Under the pieces are notes generated by a model. It ran no database searches and was not told where the DNA came from. It worked only from the letters and a program-made list of their open reading frames with translations. Shown here piece after piece: positions 46,437 to 57,540 of a stretch of 64,000 nt of DNA. Position numbers and translations under genes: made by a program. Source of the stretch: an uncultured Clostridia bacterium (lineage in GTDB: Bacteria; Bacillota; Clostridia; Christensenellales; Borkfalkiaceae); assembly GCA_947629515.1 (NCBI GenBank), contig CANRDY010000005.1, positions 1 through 64,000 of the forward strand, read 5' to 3'. Numbering within the stretch: the stretch's first letter is position 1; each line of letters starts with the position of its first letter.

Positions 46437-46568
46437 GGTTCATTATGACCGCAGACGCCGATAACAAGGCGGACAAACGTTTCTCTCTCTAAGTCCCGTG
46501 GCGGGGCAACACCGCCGCGGGGCTTTTTCTGTGGGGGGGGATGTTCAATGGGAAGCGGCGGGGCGGGC

Positions 46569-46670
46569 GTGAAATTTTTGCCTTACGGCAAAAGTGAAAT
46601 TTGTGCTACGCGCAAGTTAAATTTTTTGCTAATGCAAAAAGTGAAATTTTTTTGCTGTCGCAAAAAAGTT
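46569..46670. repeat. Tandem mini-hairpin array (GTGAAATTT-spaced)
   Basis: Four successive TTTTGC-nnnn-GCAAAA-type hairpins with differing stems. Confidence 0.7.
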
Positions 46671-46746
46671 GTGGTGAATAGCGTGCGGGCGCGGCTGTTG
46701 TATAGCCGCGCCCGCTATTTTAAATAATATCGGAGCTTATTATGGC

Positions 46747-47072
46747 ACTGTCATTTCGAACGCTATGAGACCCGCGCATAAATGCGCGGGCGATTAAGTG
46801 AGAGAATCCCCCCGTGGTCTGCTCGGGGCACTTTGAAACGCGTACACAAAAAAGCAAGCATTTAATTAAACGTTCTTGCGCGGTACTGCTGTAAACCCCC
46901 ACCTTTAATTCCTCCCCCTTGTAATTTCTCCGCCCCTATTCCCTCCCCTTTTCCAAGGGGGAGGGGAGGGTAGGGGTTTTTCTATAATATCTACCTTATA
47001 AAAACTCCGCTATACTGCGGAATAGATTTCTCCACTGCGCTCGCGTTCGCTCGCTTCGGTCGAAATGACAGT
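46747..47072 (+). repeat. Family A element carrying an internal family D insert (46894-46978)
   Basis: ACTGTCATTTCGA...GGTCGAAATGACAGT with AACCCCCACC...GGTAGGGGTT inside. Confidence 0.75.
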
Positions 47073-47332
47073 TATTATTAGAAGTTCGCTAACGCTTCGG
47101 TCTCGTCTTTGGCGAGGGGTCGGGCAAAGCCCTCGAACGAAATGACAGATTATTTTTAAGAAAGCGCGCGGGCGGGGGCTTTCCTGTGCGGGGGGCTTTC
47201 TTTTTGTGGGCTTTTATGTGCGGGTGGGTTTTGGGGGCGGTTTTTGCAACTTGTCCGAATATGTCGCGAATATGGCGATAATCGACAAAATAGGTCTTGA
47301 CAAACGGCGGCAATTAAAATAAAATAAATAAT

Positions 47333-47644
47333 ATGGAAGAAGAGATAATTTTGCGCGTAAAAGAGGCGGAAGCTCAAGCCGACGCAAAGATAACGGCCGC
47401 CAGGACAGAGGCGGAGGGGATAATTGCCGAGGCGCACCGCACCGCCAAAAAGGCGGGCGAGGACTGTGCCGCAAAGTGCGCCGCCGAGAGGGCGGAGATA
47501 ATTTCCGCCGCAACGGCGGCTTCAGAGGAGAGCTATAAAAATGCCCTCGAAGAGTGCAGACGTGCCGCCGCAGAAAAGGCGCGCGGGGTCGAGGACAAGT
47601 TTGAAAGATACGCCGCGGAGATAGTGGAGAGGATCGTAAAATGA
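47333..47644 (+). CDS. V/A-type ATPase stalk subunit (G/H-like coiled coil)
   Basis: Short Ala/Glu coiled coil MEEEIILRVKEAEAQADAKITAARTEAEGIIAEAHRTAKKAG at the head of the V-ATPase operon. Confidence 0.7.
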   Translation: MEEEIILRVKEAEAQADAKITAARTEAEGIIAEAHRTAKKAGEDCAAKCAAERAEIISAATAASEESYKNALEECRRAAAEKARGVEDKFERYAAEIVERIVK

Positions 47645-49716
47645 TCTTGAAGATGCGCAAACTCAACCTCGCGGGGCTTATTTCCGAACGCGGGAAAATA
47701 TTTGACCTGCTGCAATGCACGGGCGCGGTCCAGTTAAAGGAGCACCCGTATATTTCGGTTGCGGGTCGAACGTCCGCCGCCGACGAAGAGCCCGCCGAAG
47801 TGAGCGGGAACGCCGAAGTTAAAAGAGTTCCCGAGGAAACTTCCGCTCTGCAGACCACCGCGGAGGCAACGGGCGGCGATCCTTCCCGCGGAGCCGAAGA
47901 GGTAACGGAGAGGTTGGAGGAAGAGCTTGCCGCCTATGAGAGGGCGATGGAGCTTATCGAGGGCGCGTCGGAGCAGAAAAAGGGGCAGGATATGCCCGAG
48001 ATAACGGCGGAGGAGTTCTTTTCGGCATACAAAGAGGAAGAGACGGCAAAGGCGTTGAGGGAGACGGCGGAGAGCGTCCGCGCCAACCTTGCGACCCTTG
48101 CGGCTGAGAGAAGCAAACTTGCAAAGGAGCTTGAAGAGAGCGGCAAGTACCGCGGACTTAAAGGTAAATTTTCGGACTACGCGTCGACGAAGAGCGTGCG
48201 CGTGAGGCTGGGGACGATGCCCGCGCAGGCGTACGGTAAATTCGAAGAGCAGATAGCGGGCGAAGAGCTGTGCTATGCTTCGGCGACCCCCGCGGGCGAG
48301 GACTGCCTTGTGCTTGCCGCCGCGCACGCGACGGCTGAAGAAACGCTCGAAGCCGCTCTTTCGGCTAACGGGTTTTCGCCTTGCCCCTATTTTGAAGACA
48401 GCACGGGGGAAGAGGTCTGCGCACGTATTTCGGAAAAGCTCGAAAGAAATCAAGCCGAGGAAAAGAGCGAGAGGGAGAGGCTTTCTTCCGCCCTCGGCGA
48501 ACTCAAAAAGTTAAAGATATATTGCGAATTTTTGGCGTTCGAGCTTGAAAAGGCAAAGTCGGCAGCCCTCACCGCGACGACCGAGCGGGCGTTTTTTGCC
48601 GAGGCGTTCGTGCCCGCCGAAGCCGAAGAGCGGGTAAAGGAATTTTTGGACGGGAGCGCGCTCACCGTGTGGTACGCCTTTTCCGACCCCGCAGAGGGCG
48701 AGAAAGTTCCCACCCTTTTAAAGAACAACAAAGTCGTCGAAAACTTCGAGACGATAACAAATATGTATTCCCCTCCCGACTCGCGGGAGTTCGACCCCAA
48801 CACCGTTATGGCGTTCTTTTACAGCCTGTTTTTGGGCTTCATCATGGCGGATATGGGTTACGGGCTTCTGATGGCGGTCGGCGGGGGAATTTTGTACCTT
48901 AAAACTGCCAAAAAGGGCGGAATGAAGAGCCTTTCGGGCGTGTTCGCCGTGGGCGGGATATTCGCCGTTTTGTGGGGAATTTTGTTCAACTCGCTCTTCG
49001 GAGTGGCGGTTCTGCCGTTTACGGCAATGCCGATAGCCTTCGACCTTGCGGGCGGCAATTTCGACAACTATACCTTTATGGGAATGGAAATACCCGCCGT
49101 GCTCGTAATCGCGCTCTTCCTCGGAATTTTCCAGCTGTTTGCGGGATATGTGTGCAAGGCAGTGCAGGAATGGCGGCGGGGCAACTTCTTCGACGGGCTG
49201 TTCGACGGCGCGGTGTGGGCGGCGTTCTCCGTGGGCGTGGGAATAGCCATAGCGGGGCTTATACAGAACTTCAACCTGCCTCAGGCGTTCGTTGCGGCGG
49301 GCGGAGGGATCGCGGGCGGAAGTCTGCTTATTGCCGTCGTTACCGCGGGCAGAAAGGAAAAGCTCGTGGGGAAGTTCACCAAGGGCTTCGGTTCGGTCTA
49401 CGGCATAATCAACTACGCCTCGGACATTCTGAGCTACGCGCGGCTGTACGGGCTTATGCTCTCGGGCGCGGTAATAGCGCAGATAGTTTCGAGCTATTCG
49501 ATAGACTTCATAACGGGCGGCGACCCCGTGTTCGCCGTGATCGGCGTGCTTTTGATGATAGTGGGGCACGCGTTCAACCTTGCGATAGGGCTTTTGGGCG
49601 CGTATATCCACGACGCAAGGCTGCAATACGTCGAGTTCTACGGCAGGTTCTACGAGGGCGAGGGCGAGCTGTTCACCCCCCTCGGTTCGAAGAGAAGATA
49701 TGTGGCGTTGAAATAA
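47641..49716 (+). CDS. ntpI: V/A-type ATPase subunit I (a-type)
   Basis: KMRKLNLAGLISERGKIFDLLQCTGAVQL; DPNTVMAFFYSLFLGFIMADMGYGL; DILSYARLYGLMLSGAVIA; VGHAFNLAIGLLGAYIHDARLQYVEFYGRFYEGEG. Confidence 0.93.
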   Translation: MILKMRKLNLAGLISERGKIFDLLQCTGAVQLKEHPYISVAGRTSAADEEPAEVSGNAEVKRVPEETSALQTTAEATGGDPSRGAEEVTERLEEELAAYERAMELIEGASEQKKGQDMPEITAEEFFSAYKEEETAKALRETAESVRANLATLAAERSKLAKELEESGKYRGLKGKFSDYASTKSVRVRLGTMPAQAYGKFEEQIAGEELCYASATPAGEDCLVLAAAHATAEETLEAALSANGFSPCPYFEDSTGEEVCARISEKLERNQAEEKSERERLSSALGELKKLKIYCEFLAFELEKAKSAALTATTERAFFAEAFVPAEAEERVKEFLDGSALTVWYAFSDPAEGEKVPTLLKNNKVVENFETITNMYSPPDSREFDPNTVMAFFYSLFLGFIMADMGYGLLMAVGGGILYLKTAKKGGMKSLSGVFAVGGIFAVLWGILFNSLFGVAVLPFTAMPIAFDLAGGNFDNYTFMGMEIPAVLVIALFLGIFQLFAGYVCKAVQEWRRGNFFDGLFDGAVWAAFSVGVGIAIAGLIQNFNLPQAFVAAGGGIAGGSLLIAVVTAGRKEKLVGKFTKGFGSVYGIINYASDILSYARLYGLMLSGAVIAQIVSSYSIDFITGGDPVFAVIGVLLMIVGHAFNLAIGLLGAYIHDARLQYVEFYGRFYEGEGELFTPLGSKRRYVALK

Positions 49717-49910
49717 CTTGTAACGGCTTTTCGATTTGGGCTGAACCATGCTGAACCGTTTTGGGACTGAACGGCGTTCGGGGCGTTTCGGGCTGAACCG
49801 TTCGGGGAAGGATCGGAACAGCCGCGTTCCGAAAAAAATAAAGGCAAAGACGGCTTTTCAAGCCGCGGAAAAAAATAAATAAATTGCATAAAAAACGGAG
49901 GTTTTTTGGT

Positions 49911-50363
49911 ATGTATGCAACAGGTTATGTCATTGCGATCGTCGGGATAGCCATCTGCGTGCTTTTGTGCGGAGTGGGTTCGGCGATAGGTCTTTACAAG
50001 ACCGGCAGCGTGGCGGCGGGCGTCCTCGGCGAGGACCCCAAAAAGTTCGGAAAGCTGATGGTGCTCGTGCTCCTGCCCGCAACGCAGGGTATTTACGGGT
50101 TCATAATCGGCATCATAGCTTCGGGCAAGCTCGTGGCGGACATGGGCGACCCCGCGGGCTGGGCGTTGTTCGGCGCGGTGCTCCCCATGGCTCTTTCGGG
50201 ACTTATCACGGGCATATTCCAGGGGAAGTCGTCGGTCAACTGTATCTATGCGGTGGGCAAGCAGGAATCGCTTTCGGGCAAGCTCATCATCTATCCCGCT
50301 ATGATAGAGTTCTACGCCATTCTCGGACTTATCATATCCATCATGCTCGTGGCGCAGATTTGA
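49911..50363 (+). CDS. ntpK: V/A-type ATPase subunit K (c ring)
   Basis: GIAICVLLCGVGSAIGLYKTGSVAAGVLGEDPKKFGKLMVLVLLPATQGIYGF. Confidence 0.93.
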   Translation: MYATGYVIAIVGIAICVLLCGVGSAIGLYKTGSVAAGVLGEDPKKFGKLMVLVLLPATQGIYGFIIGIIASGKLVADMGDPAGWALFGAVLPMALSGLITGIFQGKSSVNCIYAVGKQESLSGKLIIYPAMIEFYAILGLIISIMLVAQI

Positions 50364-50364
50364 T

Positions 50365-50940
50365 ATGGGAAGCGCAGAGATAGTCGGGCGCATACTCTCC
50401 GACGCGGACGAGGAGTGCGCCAAAATACGCGAGAACGCGCTCAAAGAGGCGGACGCGATAGTCGGCGAGGCGGCAAAGCGCGCCGAAGAGCGGCTTGAAA
50501 ACGCCCGCCGCGAGGCGCAGGAGACGGCAAAGGGGATAGAGGACGGCAAAGCCGCCGCCGCGCGGCTCGACTGCGCCAAAGTCGAACTCGAAGCCAAAAG
50601 GCGGGTTCTGGACGGCGTTTACAAGACGGCGTTGAAACAGCTTGTCGACCTCGACGAGAGGTCTGCCCTCGCGCTTTCGGAAAAACTTTTGGAGCTTTAC
50701 GCCGAAGGGGGCGACGAGATATTCTTCGCCCAAAACTTCGCTTACGCCGAAAAGGTTGCCGCTCTCCCCGTTATAAAGGCTAAAAGGCTGAAAATTTCCA
50801 AAGAGAAAAAGCCCTTGGGGGGCGGATTTATATTGAAAGGTTCGACAAGCGACAAGGACCTTTCGTATCCCGCCCTATTGAAAGAGGATATGGAGAGCAA
50901 TCTTGCCGCCCTTGCGGCGGAGCTTTTCGGCAGGGAATGA
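50365..50940 (+). CDS. ntpE: V/A-type ATPase subunit E
   Basis: AEIVGRILSDADEECAKIRENALKEADAIVGEAAKRAEE; operon position. Confidence 0.85.
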   Translation: MGSAEIVGRILSDADEECAKIRENALKEADAIVGEAAKRAEERLENARREAQETAKGIEDGKAAAARLDCAKVELEAKRRVLDGVYKTALKQLVDLDERSALALSEKLLELYAEGGDEIFFAQNFAYAEKVAALPVIKAKRLKISKEKKPLGGGFILKGSTSDKDLSYPALLKEDMESNLAALAAELFGRE

Positions 50941-50941
50941 C

Positions 50942-52015
50942 ATGGTGAATTTGCTTGTGACAAACGGCGCGATAGCCGTAAAGGAGACAAAGCTCCTCTC
51001 TTCGAAGATACCCTCGCTCGCTTCGGGCAGTTATGCCGAGGCGGTAAAGGCGTTGAAAGAGAGCGGCTTCGGTGCGGGCTACGAGGGCGCGGACGGCGAA
51101 GAACTCTGTCTTGCCGAAGAGCGCGCGCTCGATAAATTTATAACCGAATACGCCCCGTCCGAACGCGAAAGAGCCTTTCTCCTCGCCCCGCGCGATTTTC
51201 ACAACGCCCTTGCGATCGTAAAGGCAAAGACGGCGGGGATAAGCGCGGAGGGCATGTTCGCGCCCGAGGGGCTGTATACCTTGGGCGAGCTTTACGCCGC
51301 CGCCGAAGAGGCGGAAAAAAGGGTCGCAAGGCAGATCGAAGAGGGCGAACGTCAAAAGCCTCAGGCGGGAAAGGTTCAAAAAATACTTATAAACTTAAAG
51401 CAGAAAGTTGCAAAAAACAACGCCGTGTGCGGCGTTTGCCCCGAGCTCTTCGAGGCGTTCGAAAGGGCGTTCGAAATAAGCCTTGCGGGCAGACCATTGA
51501 CGGGCGCACGGGCGGGCGCGCTGTTCGCGTGCGCGCAGTTCGGGTACTTGAAGAGGATAAGTTCAAAAAGCCGCGTTCTTAAAGAACTGCTTGCGGGCAG
51601 AGCCGACAGAAGCAACCTGCTTGCCGCAATGCGCTTAAAGGGCGGGGAATTTACCGAAGATATTTTCCTCGTCGGCGGCAGGATACCGTTAAAGGAAATA
51701 GCCGCGTTCCCCACGGCTTCGAAAGAGGAGCAGTTGAAAACGGCTTCGAAGGCAGACCTTGCCGACTTTTGCAAACTGCTCTTGCCGTGCGCCGAAAAGG
51801 GGCTGCCCTTTACGCAGGCGGAAAGGGAGCTTGAGGGCTTCGAGGCGGAGTACTTCTATTCAAAACGCTTCGAACTGAGCGGAAAGCAGCCCTATCTGTA
51901 CTATGCGTTCCGTCGGCGCGAGGACGTTAAGAACGCGCGGACGGCTCTCGTGGGGCTGAACGCGGGGCTTTCGGAAGGGGAGATACTTTCAAGGCTTAAA
52001 AGGAGGCAGGCATGA
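50942..52015 (+). CDS. ntpC: V/A-type ATPase subunit C
   Basis: AIAVKETKLLSSKIPSL, DFHNALAIVKAK, FPTASKEEQLK-type region; operon position. Confidence 0.85.
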   Translation: MVNLLVTNGAIAVKETKLLSSKIPSLASGSYAEAVKALKESGFGAGYEGADGEELCLAEERALDKFITEYAPSERERAFLLAPRDFHNALAIVKAKTAGISAEGMFAPEGLYTLGELYAAAEEAEKRVARQIEEGERQKPQAGKVQKILINLKQKVAKNNAVCGVCPELFEAFERAFEISLAGRPLTGARAGALFACAQFGYLKRISSKSRVLKELLAGRADRSNLLAAMRLKGGEFTEDIFLVGGRIPLKEIAAFPTASKEEQLKTASKADLADFCKLLLPCAEKGLPFTQAERELEGFEAEYFYSKRFELSGKQPYLYYAFRRREDVKNARTALVGLNAGLSEGEILSRLKRRQA

Positions 52016-52326
52016 CGGGAAAGATAGCGGCGGTCGGCAACGGCGACTGCATAACCGTGCTCAGGTCGGCGGGCGTGGACGCCTTCCCCGCCGAGGACGA
52101 AAAAAAGGCGAGGGACGTTTTGCGAAAGATAGCCGCCGACTACGCGGTGATCTTCCTCGACGAAAGCTACGCCGTATCGCTTGCGGGCTTTTTGAAGAGG
52201 TTTGACGAACAGCCCTACCCCGTAGTTCTGCCCATTCCCGCCGCGGGCGGGAGCGCGGGCTACGGCGAAAAGTTTTTGAGGGAGACGTGCGAACGCGCCC
52301 TCGGCGTGGATATACTTTTCAAGTAG
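52012..52326 (+). CDS. ntpG: V/A-type ATPase subunit F
   Basis: KIAAVGNGDCITVLRSAGVDAFPAEDEKKARDVLRKIAADYAVIFLDE; ATGA overlap. Confidence 0.85.
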   Translation: MTGKIAAVGNGDCITVLRSAGVDAFPAEDEKKARDVLRKIAADYAVIFLDESYAVSLAGFLKRFDEQPYPVVLPIPAAGGSAGYGEKFLRETCERALGVDILFK

Positions 52327-52392
52327 GAAAGCGGTACTTAAATATAAAGTCAAAAAAGATAAATTCAAAAATAAATTAGACGGGTAAAGAAT

Positions 52393-54168
52393 ATGTCAGG
52401 CAAAACTGTTAAAATTTCGGGACCTCTGATAGTTGCCGAGAACATGGCGACGGCGAGAATGTACGACGTTGTGCAGGTATCGGACATGGGGCTTATAGGC
52501 GAGATAATAGAGCTTCGCGGCGACCTCGCTTCCATACAGGTCTACGAGGAGACCTCGGGTCTGGGACCGGGGGACGAGGTGAAGTCGACGGGCGAACCCC
52601 TTTCGGTGGAACTTGCGCCCGGGCTTATAACGGGCATCTTCGACGGCATACAACGCCCCCTCACCACCCTGTACTTCCAATACGGTTCGCGCATATCCCG
52701 CGGCGTTTCGGTCAACAAGCTCGACAGGGAGAAGAAGTGGAAGTTCACTCCCCGCGTGCAGGAGGGCGAAAAGGTGAGCGAGGGCGATATCCTCGGAGTT
52801 GTGCAGGAGACCGAGATAGTCGAGCACAGGATCCTTGTCCCCAACGGGCTTAAAGGCACCGTAACGGACATAAAAGAGGGCGAGTTCACCATAGAAGAGA
52901 CCGTCGCCGTTATATGCAACGAAGATGGCGACCACCCCGTGGCGATGCTCCGCAAGTGGCCCGTGCGCCGCGGCAGACCTTACAGAGAAAAACTCACGCC
53001 CGACGTTCCGCTCGTGACGGGACAGAGGGTTATAGATACGCTCTTCCCCATAGCCAAAGGGGGAGTAGCCGCCGTTCCCGGACCTTTCGGAAGCGGCAAG
53101 ACGGTCGTCCAGCACCAGCTCGCAAAGTGGGCGGACGCCGACATAATAGTCTACGTCGGCTGCGGCGAACGCGGAAACGAGATGACCGACGTTCTCAACG
53201 AATTTCCCGAACTCAAAGACCCCAAGACGGGCGAACCTTTGATGAAGCGAACGGTTCTCATCGCCAACACCTCGGATATGCCCGTCGCCGCCCGCGAGGC
53301 TTCCATTTACACGGGCATAACCATTGCCGAATACTTCCGCGACATGGGCTATAACGTCGCAATTATGGCGGACTCCACGTCGCGCTGGGCGGAGGCTCTG
53401 CGCGAGATGAGCGGCAGGCTCGAGGAAATGCCGGGCGACGAGGGCTACCCCGCCTACCTCTCGAGCAGACTTGCCGAGTTCTACGAGCGCGCGGGCTTCG
53501 TAAAGATCCTGGGCAAGGGCGAAAGGACGGGCTCCGTCACCGCGATAGGCGCGGTATCGCCCCCCGGCGGCGACCTCTCCGAGCCGGTATCGCAGGCAAC
53601 GCTGAGGATAGTAAAGGTGTTCTGGGGGCTTTCGGCTTCGCTCGCGTACAAGCGGCACTTCCCCGCTATCGATTGGCTCATAAGCTATTCGCTCTACGCC
53701 GACAAGATGAAAAAGTGGTATAACGCCAACGTCGGCGAGGAGTTCCTCGGCTACCGCCAGTTCGTAATGACCATATTGCAGGAAGAGGCGGCTCTCGACG
53801 AGATAGTCCGCCTTGTGGGAATAGACGCGCTGTCCTCTTCGGACAGACTTATAATGGAGACGGCTAAGATGGTGAGAGAGGACTTCCTCCACCAAAACGC
53901 CTTCCACGAGACCGATACCTACACGTCCCTTCAAAAGCAGAGGGGAATGTTGGGGCTTATATACGAATTTTACGCCCTTGCAAAGGAGGCGGTCGAAAAG
54001 TTCGTCGCGCTCGACGACGTGCTCGCCTGCCCCTTTAAGGAGAAGATAGGGCGCGCGAAGTATATCCCCGAAGAAAAAATTTCGGAGTTCGGCGAAATTT
54101 CGGCCGAGATGAACGCCGAGATAAAGTCGCTTGAAAAGGGGGAGGACGGCAATGTACAGGGAATATAA
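52393..54168 (+). CDS. ntpA: V/A-type ATPase subunit A (catalytic)
   Basis: [44 protein letters not shown]; 591 aa. Confidence 0.97.
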   Translation: MSGKTVKISGPLIVAENMATARMYDVVQVSDMGLIGEIIELRGDLASIQVYEETSGLGPGDEVKSTGEPLSVELAPGLITGIFDGIQRPLTTLYFQYGSRISRGVSVNKLDREKKWKFTPRVQEGEKVSEGDILGVVQETEIVEHRILVPNGLKGTVTDIKEGEFTIEETVAVICNEDGDHPVAMLRKWPVRRGRPYREKLTPDVPLVTGQRVIDTLFPIAKGGVAAVPGPFGSGKTVVQHQLAKWADADIIVYVGCGERGNEMTDVLNEFPELKDPKTGEPLMKRTVLIANTSDMPVAAREASIYTGITIAEYFRDMGYNVAIMADSTSRWAEALREMSGRLEEMPGDEGYPAYLSSRLAEFYERAGFVKILGKGERTGSVTAIGAVSPPGGDLSEPVSQATLRIVKVFWGLSASLAYKRHFPAIDWLISYSLYADKMKKWYNANVGEEFLGYRQFVMTILQEEAALDEIVRLVGIDALSSSDRLIMETAKMVREDFLHQNAFHETDTYTSLQKQRGMLGLIYEFYALAKEAVEKFVALDDVLACPFKEKIGRAKYIPEEKISEFGEISAEMNAEIKSLEKGEDGNVQGI

Positions 54169-55537
54169 GACCATTAAAGAGGTCGTCGGACCTCTTATGC
54201 TCGTAGAGGGCGTCGAGGGCGTAAAGTACAACGAGCTGTGCGACATACTCTGCGACGACGGCACGGTACGCCGCGGAAAGGTTCTCGAAATAAACCGCGA
54301 CAAGGCGGTCGTTCAGCTCTTCGAAAACTCGCAGGGGCTTAAAATTTCAACGGCAAAGGCGCGGTTTTTGGGGCACAGCCAAAGGCTCGACGTCTCGCGC
54401 GATATGCTCGGCAGAGTGTTCGACGGAATGGGCAACCCCCGCGACGGCGGCGCGCCCGTCATTCCCGAAAAGACCCTCGACATCAACGGCGAACCCATAA
54501 ACCCCGCCGCAAGGGATTACCCCAACGAGTTCATTCAGACGGGAATATCGGCGATCGACGGGCTTAACACCCTTGTAAGGGGGCAAAAACTGCCCGTGTT
54601 CTCGATGAGCGGTCTGCCCCACGCCGAGCTTGCGGCGCAGATAGCGCGGCAGGCAAAGGTGAGAGGTGGCGGCAACTTCGCCGTTGTGTTCGCCGCGATA
54701 GGGATAACTTTCGAAGAGGCGCAGTACTTCGTTGAGGACTTCCGCCGCACGGGCGCGATCGAGAGGACGGTGCTCTTCACCAACCTCGCCGACGACCCCG
54801 CCGTCGAGAGGATAGCGACGCCGAGGATCGCCCTCACCTGCGCGGAGTACCTCGCGTTCACCTGCGGCATGCACGTGCTTGTAATCATGACCGATATAAC
54901 CAACTACGCCGAGGCGTTGAGGGAAGTCTCCGCCGCCCGCCGCGAAATTCCGGGGCGAAGAGGTTACCCCGGGTACCTTTACACCGACCTCGCGTCGCTC
55001 TACGAAAGGGCGGGCAGAATACGCGGCTCCGAGGGTTCCATAACCCAGATCCCCATTCTCACCATGCCCGAGGACGACAAGACCCACCCCATACCCGACC
55101 TCACGGGCTATATAACCGAGGGGCAGATAATACTCTCGCGCGACCTCTATAAAAAGGGAATGAACCCGCCCATCGACGTGTTGCCCTCACTTTCGAGGCT
55201 CAAAGACAAGGGCATAGGCAACGGCAAAACGCGCGAGGACCACGCCGACACAATGAACCAGCTGTTCGCGGCATATGCGCGTGGCAAGGAGTGCAAGGAG
55301 CTTTCGGCTATTTTGGGCGAAGCTGCGCTCTCGCCCGTCGACAAGCTGTATGCAAAGTTTGCCGAGGAGTTCGAAAGGCTTTATGTAAATCAGGGCTTCG
55401 AAACCGAGAGGAGCATAGAGCAAACGCTCGATCTGGGCTGGGAACTTTTGAAGATCCTGCCCGTCGGCGAGTTGAAGAGAATAAAGACCGCGTTCATAGA
55501 AAAATACTTGAATAAGGGCGAAGATGGCAAGGCTTAA
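54152..55537 (+). CDS. ntpB: V/A-type ATPase subunit B
   Basis: [60 protein letters not shown]. Confidence 0.97.
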   Translation: MYREYKTIKEVVGPLMLVEGVEGVKYNELCDILCDDGTVRRGKVLEINRDKAVVQLFENSQGLKISTAKARFLGHSQRLDVSRDMLGRVFDGMGNPRDGGAPVIPEKTLDINGEPINPAARDYPNEFIQTGISAIDGLNTLVRGQKLPVFSMSGLPHAELAAQIARQAKVRGGGNFAVVFAAIGITFEEAQYFVEDFRRTGAIERTVLFTNLADDPAVERIATPRIALTCAEYLAFTCGMHVLVIMTDITNYAEALREVSAARREIPGRRGYPGYLYTDLASLYERAGRIRGSEGSITQIPILTMPEDDKTHPIPDLTGYITEGQIILSRDLYKKGMNPPIDVLPSLSRLKDKGIGNGKTREDHADTMNQLFAAYARGKECKELSAILGEAALSPVDKLYAKFAEEFERLYVNQGFETERSIEQTLDLGWELLKILPVGELKRIKTAFIEKYLNKGEDGKA

Positions 55538-56135
55538 CGTAAACCCCACGCGCATGGAGCTTAAAAAGCTAAAAGCGAGGCTTGCAACTGCCGTGCGCGG
55601 GCACAAACTGTTAAAAGATAAATCGGACGAGATGATAAGGCGTTTTACCGTCATAGCGCGCGAGAACCTCGCACTGCGGCGCGAGGTGGAGGCGGAGCTT
55701 GCCGACGTTATGAAAAGTTACGCGGCGGCGCGTTCGGTCACGCCCTCTTACGCCGCTCAGACGGCGTTCGTTCTGCCGGCTTTCACCGTGGGCGCGGAGT
55801 GCTCGACGGAGAGCATAATGGGGGTTGAAACGCCCTCGATAGAGATAATAGGGGGCGGGAAGGTCGCCGAATTTCCCTACGCCTTTTACGAGATAACGAG
55901 CGAGGCGGACTATTCCGCCGCAAGGGCTTCGGAGCTGTTGCCAAAGCTCATAAAACTCGCGTGCGTCGAAAAGAGCGTGCGACTGCTCGCCGACGAAATA
56001 GAGCGCAACAAGCGGCGCGTTAACGCCCTTGAATACGTCATGATCCCGCAGTTGGAAGAGACCATAAAGTACATTCGCAGCAAACTTGACGAGAACGAGC
56101 GGGCGGCGGTGGTGCGGCTGATGAAAGTAAAGTAG
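55524..56135 (+). CDS. ntpD: V/A-type ATPase subunit D
   Basis: [68 protein letters not shown]. Confidence 0.95.
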   Translation: MARLNVNPTRMELKKLKARLATAVRGHKLLKDKSDEMIRRFTVIARENLALRREVEAELADVMKSYAAARSVTPSYAAQTAFVLPAFTVGAECSTESIMGVETPSIEIIGGGKVAEFPYAFYEITSEADYSAARASELLPKLIKLACVEKSVRLLADEIERNKRRVNALEYVMIPQLEETIKYIRSKLDENERAAVVRLMKVK

Positions 56136-56149
56136 CTGCCGCAACTCCC

Positions 56150-56290
56150 GAAAAGTCCGAATAAGCTACGCAATACTGTGTTGAACTTCGCTCCGCCTTG
56201 TTCGTGTACTTCATTGTACACTCGCTTCGGTCGTCGCTCGTTCGCCTTGTCTTGCTTGCTTCTTCGAATTTTCTCACTTCGTTCTTACTT
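56150..56290 (+). repeat. Family C dispersed repeat (diverged)
   Basis: GTGTACTTCATTGTACACTCGCTTCGGTCGTCGCTCGTTCGCCTTGTCTTGC. Confidence 0.6.
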
Positions 56291-56319
56291 TTCAAATAAT
56301 ATCGGAGCTTATTAAGGCA

Positions 56320-56529
56320 CTGTCATTTCGAACGACATAAGAATCCCGCGAAGCGGGTTCGCTTGAGTGAGAGAATCCCCCCGTGGTCCGTGCTTGCTCT
56401 TTGAAACGCGTTACTATTTTTAAAAAAGTAATCACCTCATTAAACTCCGCTATACTGCGGAATAGACCCGTTCGTTGTACCGCTGCGAAGCAGACTACGC
56501 CGCTATGCGGCTTCGCTCAGGGTGACAGT
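56320..56529 (+). repeat. Family A element
   Basis: ACTGTCATTTCGAACGAC...CTCAGGGTGACAGT. Confidence 0.75.
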
Positions 56530-56564
56530 TTACTAATTAAAAAGACCTTACTCCCCTTTTACTT

Positions 56565-57356
56565 ATGAAAATTCTCGCTATATGTTACGATTTCGACCGC
56601 ACTCTGTCGCCCGAAGAAATGCAGGCGCAGGGTTACATACAGTCCTTGGGCTACACCGTAAAGGACTTCTGGGACGAGGCTGACGCCCTTGCCGAAGAGC
56701 GCGGCATGGACGGCAACCTCGCCTATATGTATCTCATGGTCGAACGCTCCAAAGGCAGATTCCCCCTCACAAAAAAGACGCTCAACGGCTACGGCTCGCG
56801 CGTAAGGCTCTATAACGGGGTCGAGGGTTGGTTCAGCCGAATAAACGCCTACGGGCAAAAGCGGGGCGTTGCCGTCGAACATTACGTCATTTCCTCGGGT
56901 CTTAAAGAGATGATCGAGGGCACGTCGGTCGCGGGCGAGTTTACCCAAATCTATGCAAGCTCCTTTATGTACGGCGGCGACGGCGCGGCGGTGTGGGCGG
57001 CGCAGGCGGTCAACTACACCACCAAAACGCAGTATCTTTTCAGGATATCCAAGGGCGTGACGAACGTCAACGACGAGCGCGTAAACGACCTTTTCGGCAA
57101 GGGCGAATACCGCGTTCCCTTCACCCGCATGGCGTACATAGGCGACAGCGCGACGGATATTCCGTGCATGAAACTTTTGCGGCTGAACGGCGGGCTTTCG
57201 GTGGGCGTTTTCGACCCCGTCACGGGCGATCGCAAAAAAGTTGCCAAAATGCTTGCCGAGGGCAGAATTGACTGCGCCCAACCCGCCGACTACACCGAGG
57301 GTTCGGGGCTGGATACGCTCATAAAGTCCTTTATAGATAAGGTAAGCGAACCATAA
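56565..57356 (+). CDS. HAD family hydrolase (phosphoserine phosphatase-like)
   Basis: MKILAICYDFDRTLSPEEMQAQGYIQ; VISSGLKEMIEG; MAYIGDSATDIPCMK. Confidence 0.88.
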   Translation: MKILAICYDFDRTLSPEEMQAQGYIQSLGYTVKDFWDEADALAEERGMDGNLAYMYLMVERSKGRFPLTKKTLNGYGSRVRLYNGVEGWFSRINAYGQKRGVAVEHYVISSGLKEMIEGTSVAGEFTQIYASSFMYGGDGAAVWAAQAVNYTTKTQYLFRISKGVTNVNDERVNDLFGKGEYRVPFTRMAYIGDSATDIPCMKLLRLNGGLSVGVFDPVTGDRKKVAKMLAEGRIDCAQPADYTEGSGLDTLIKSFIDKVSEP

Positions 57357-57429
57357 TTTGCGATCCTTTCCACAGGCAAAATGAAAACAAGCTTTCCGCT
57401 TGCTCAGGGTGACAGTTATTATTAGAAGT

Positions 57430-57457
57430 GCGGCGGGGCAGTTATCTGCCCCGCCGC
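57430..57457. terminator. GCGGCG-capped hairpin
   Basis: GCGGCGGGGCAG-TTAT-CTGCCCCGCCGC. Confidence 0.65.
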
Positions 57458-57462
57458 TTTAT

Positions 57463-57540
57463 GTTGAACAGCCGTTACGCCGTATTCCTTAAACGCCGTT
57501 AAGATACTTGATCAAGCGGAACGCTTGCGGAACGCTTGTC
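57463..57540 (-). repeat. Family B (71-mer) unit abutting the trkA stop codon
   Basis: GTTGAACAGCC...CGCCGTTAAGATACTTGATCAAGCGGAACGCTTG. Confidence 0.8.

Noticed and set aside
47214-47858. 214-aa minus-strand ORF over the V-ATPase operon start
   Set aside because: Antisense to supported V-ATPase genes; no recognisable domain
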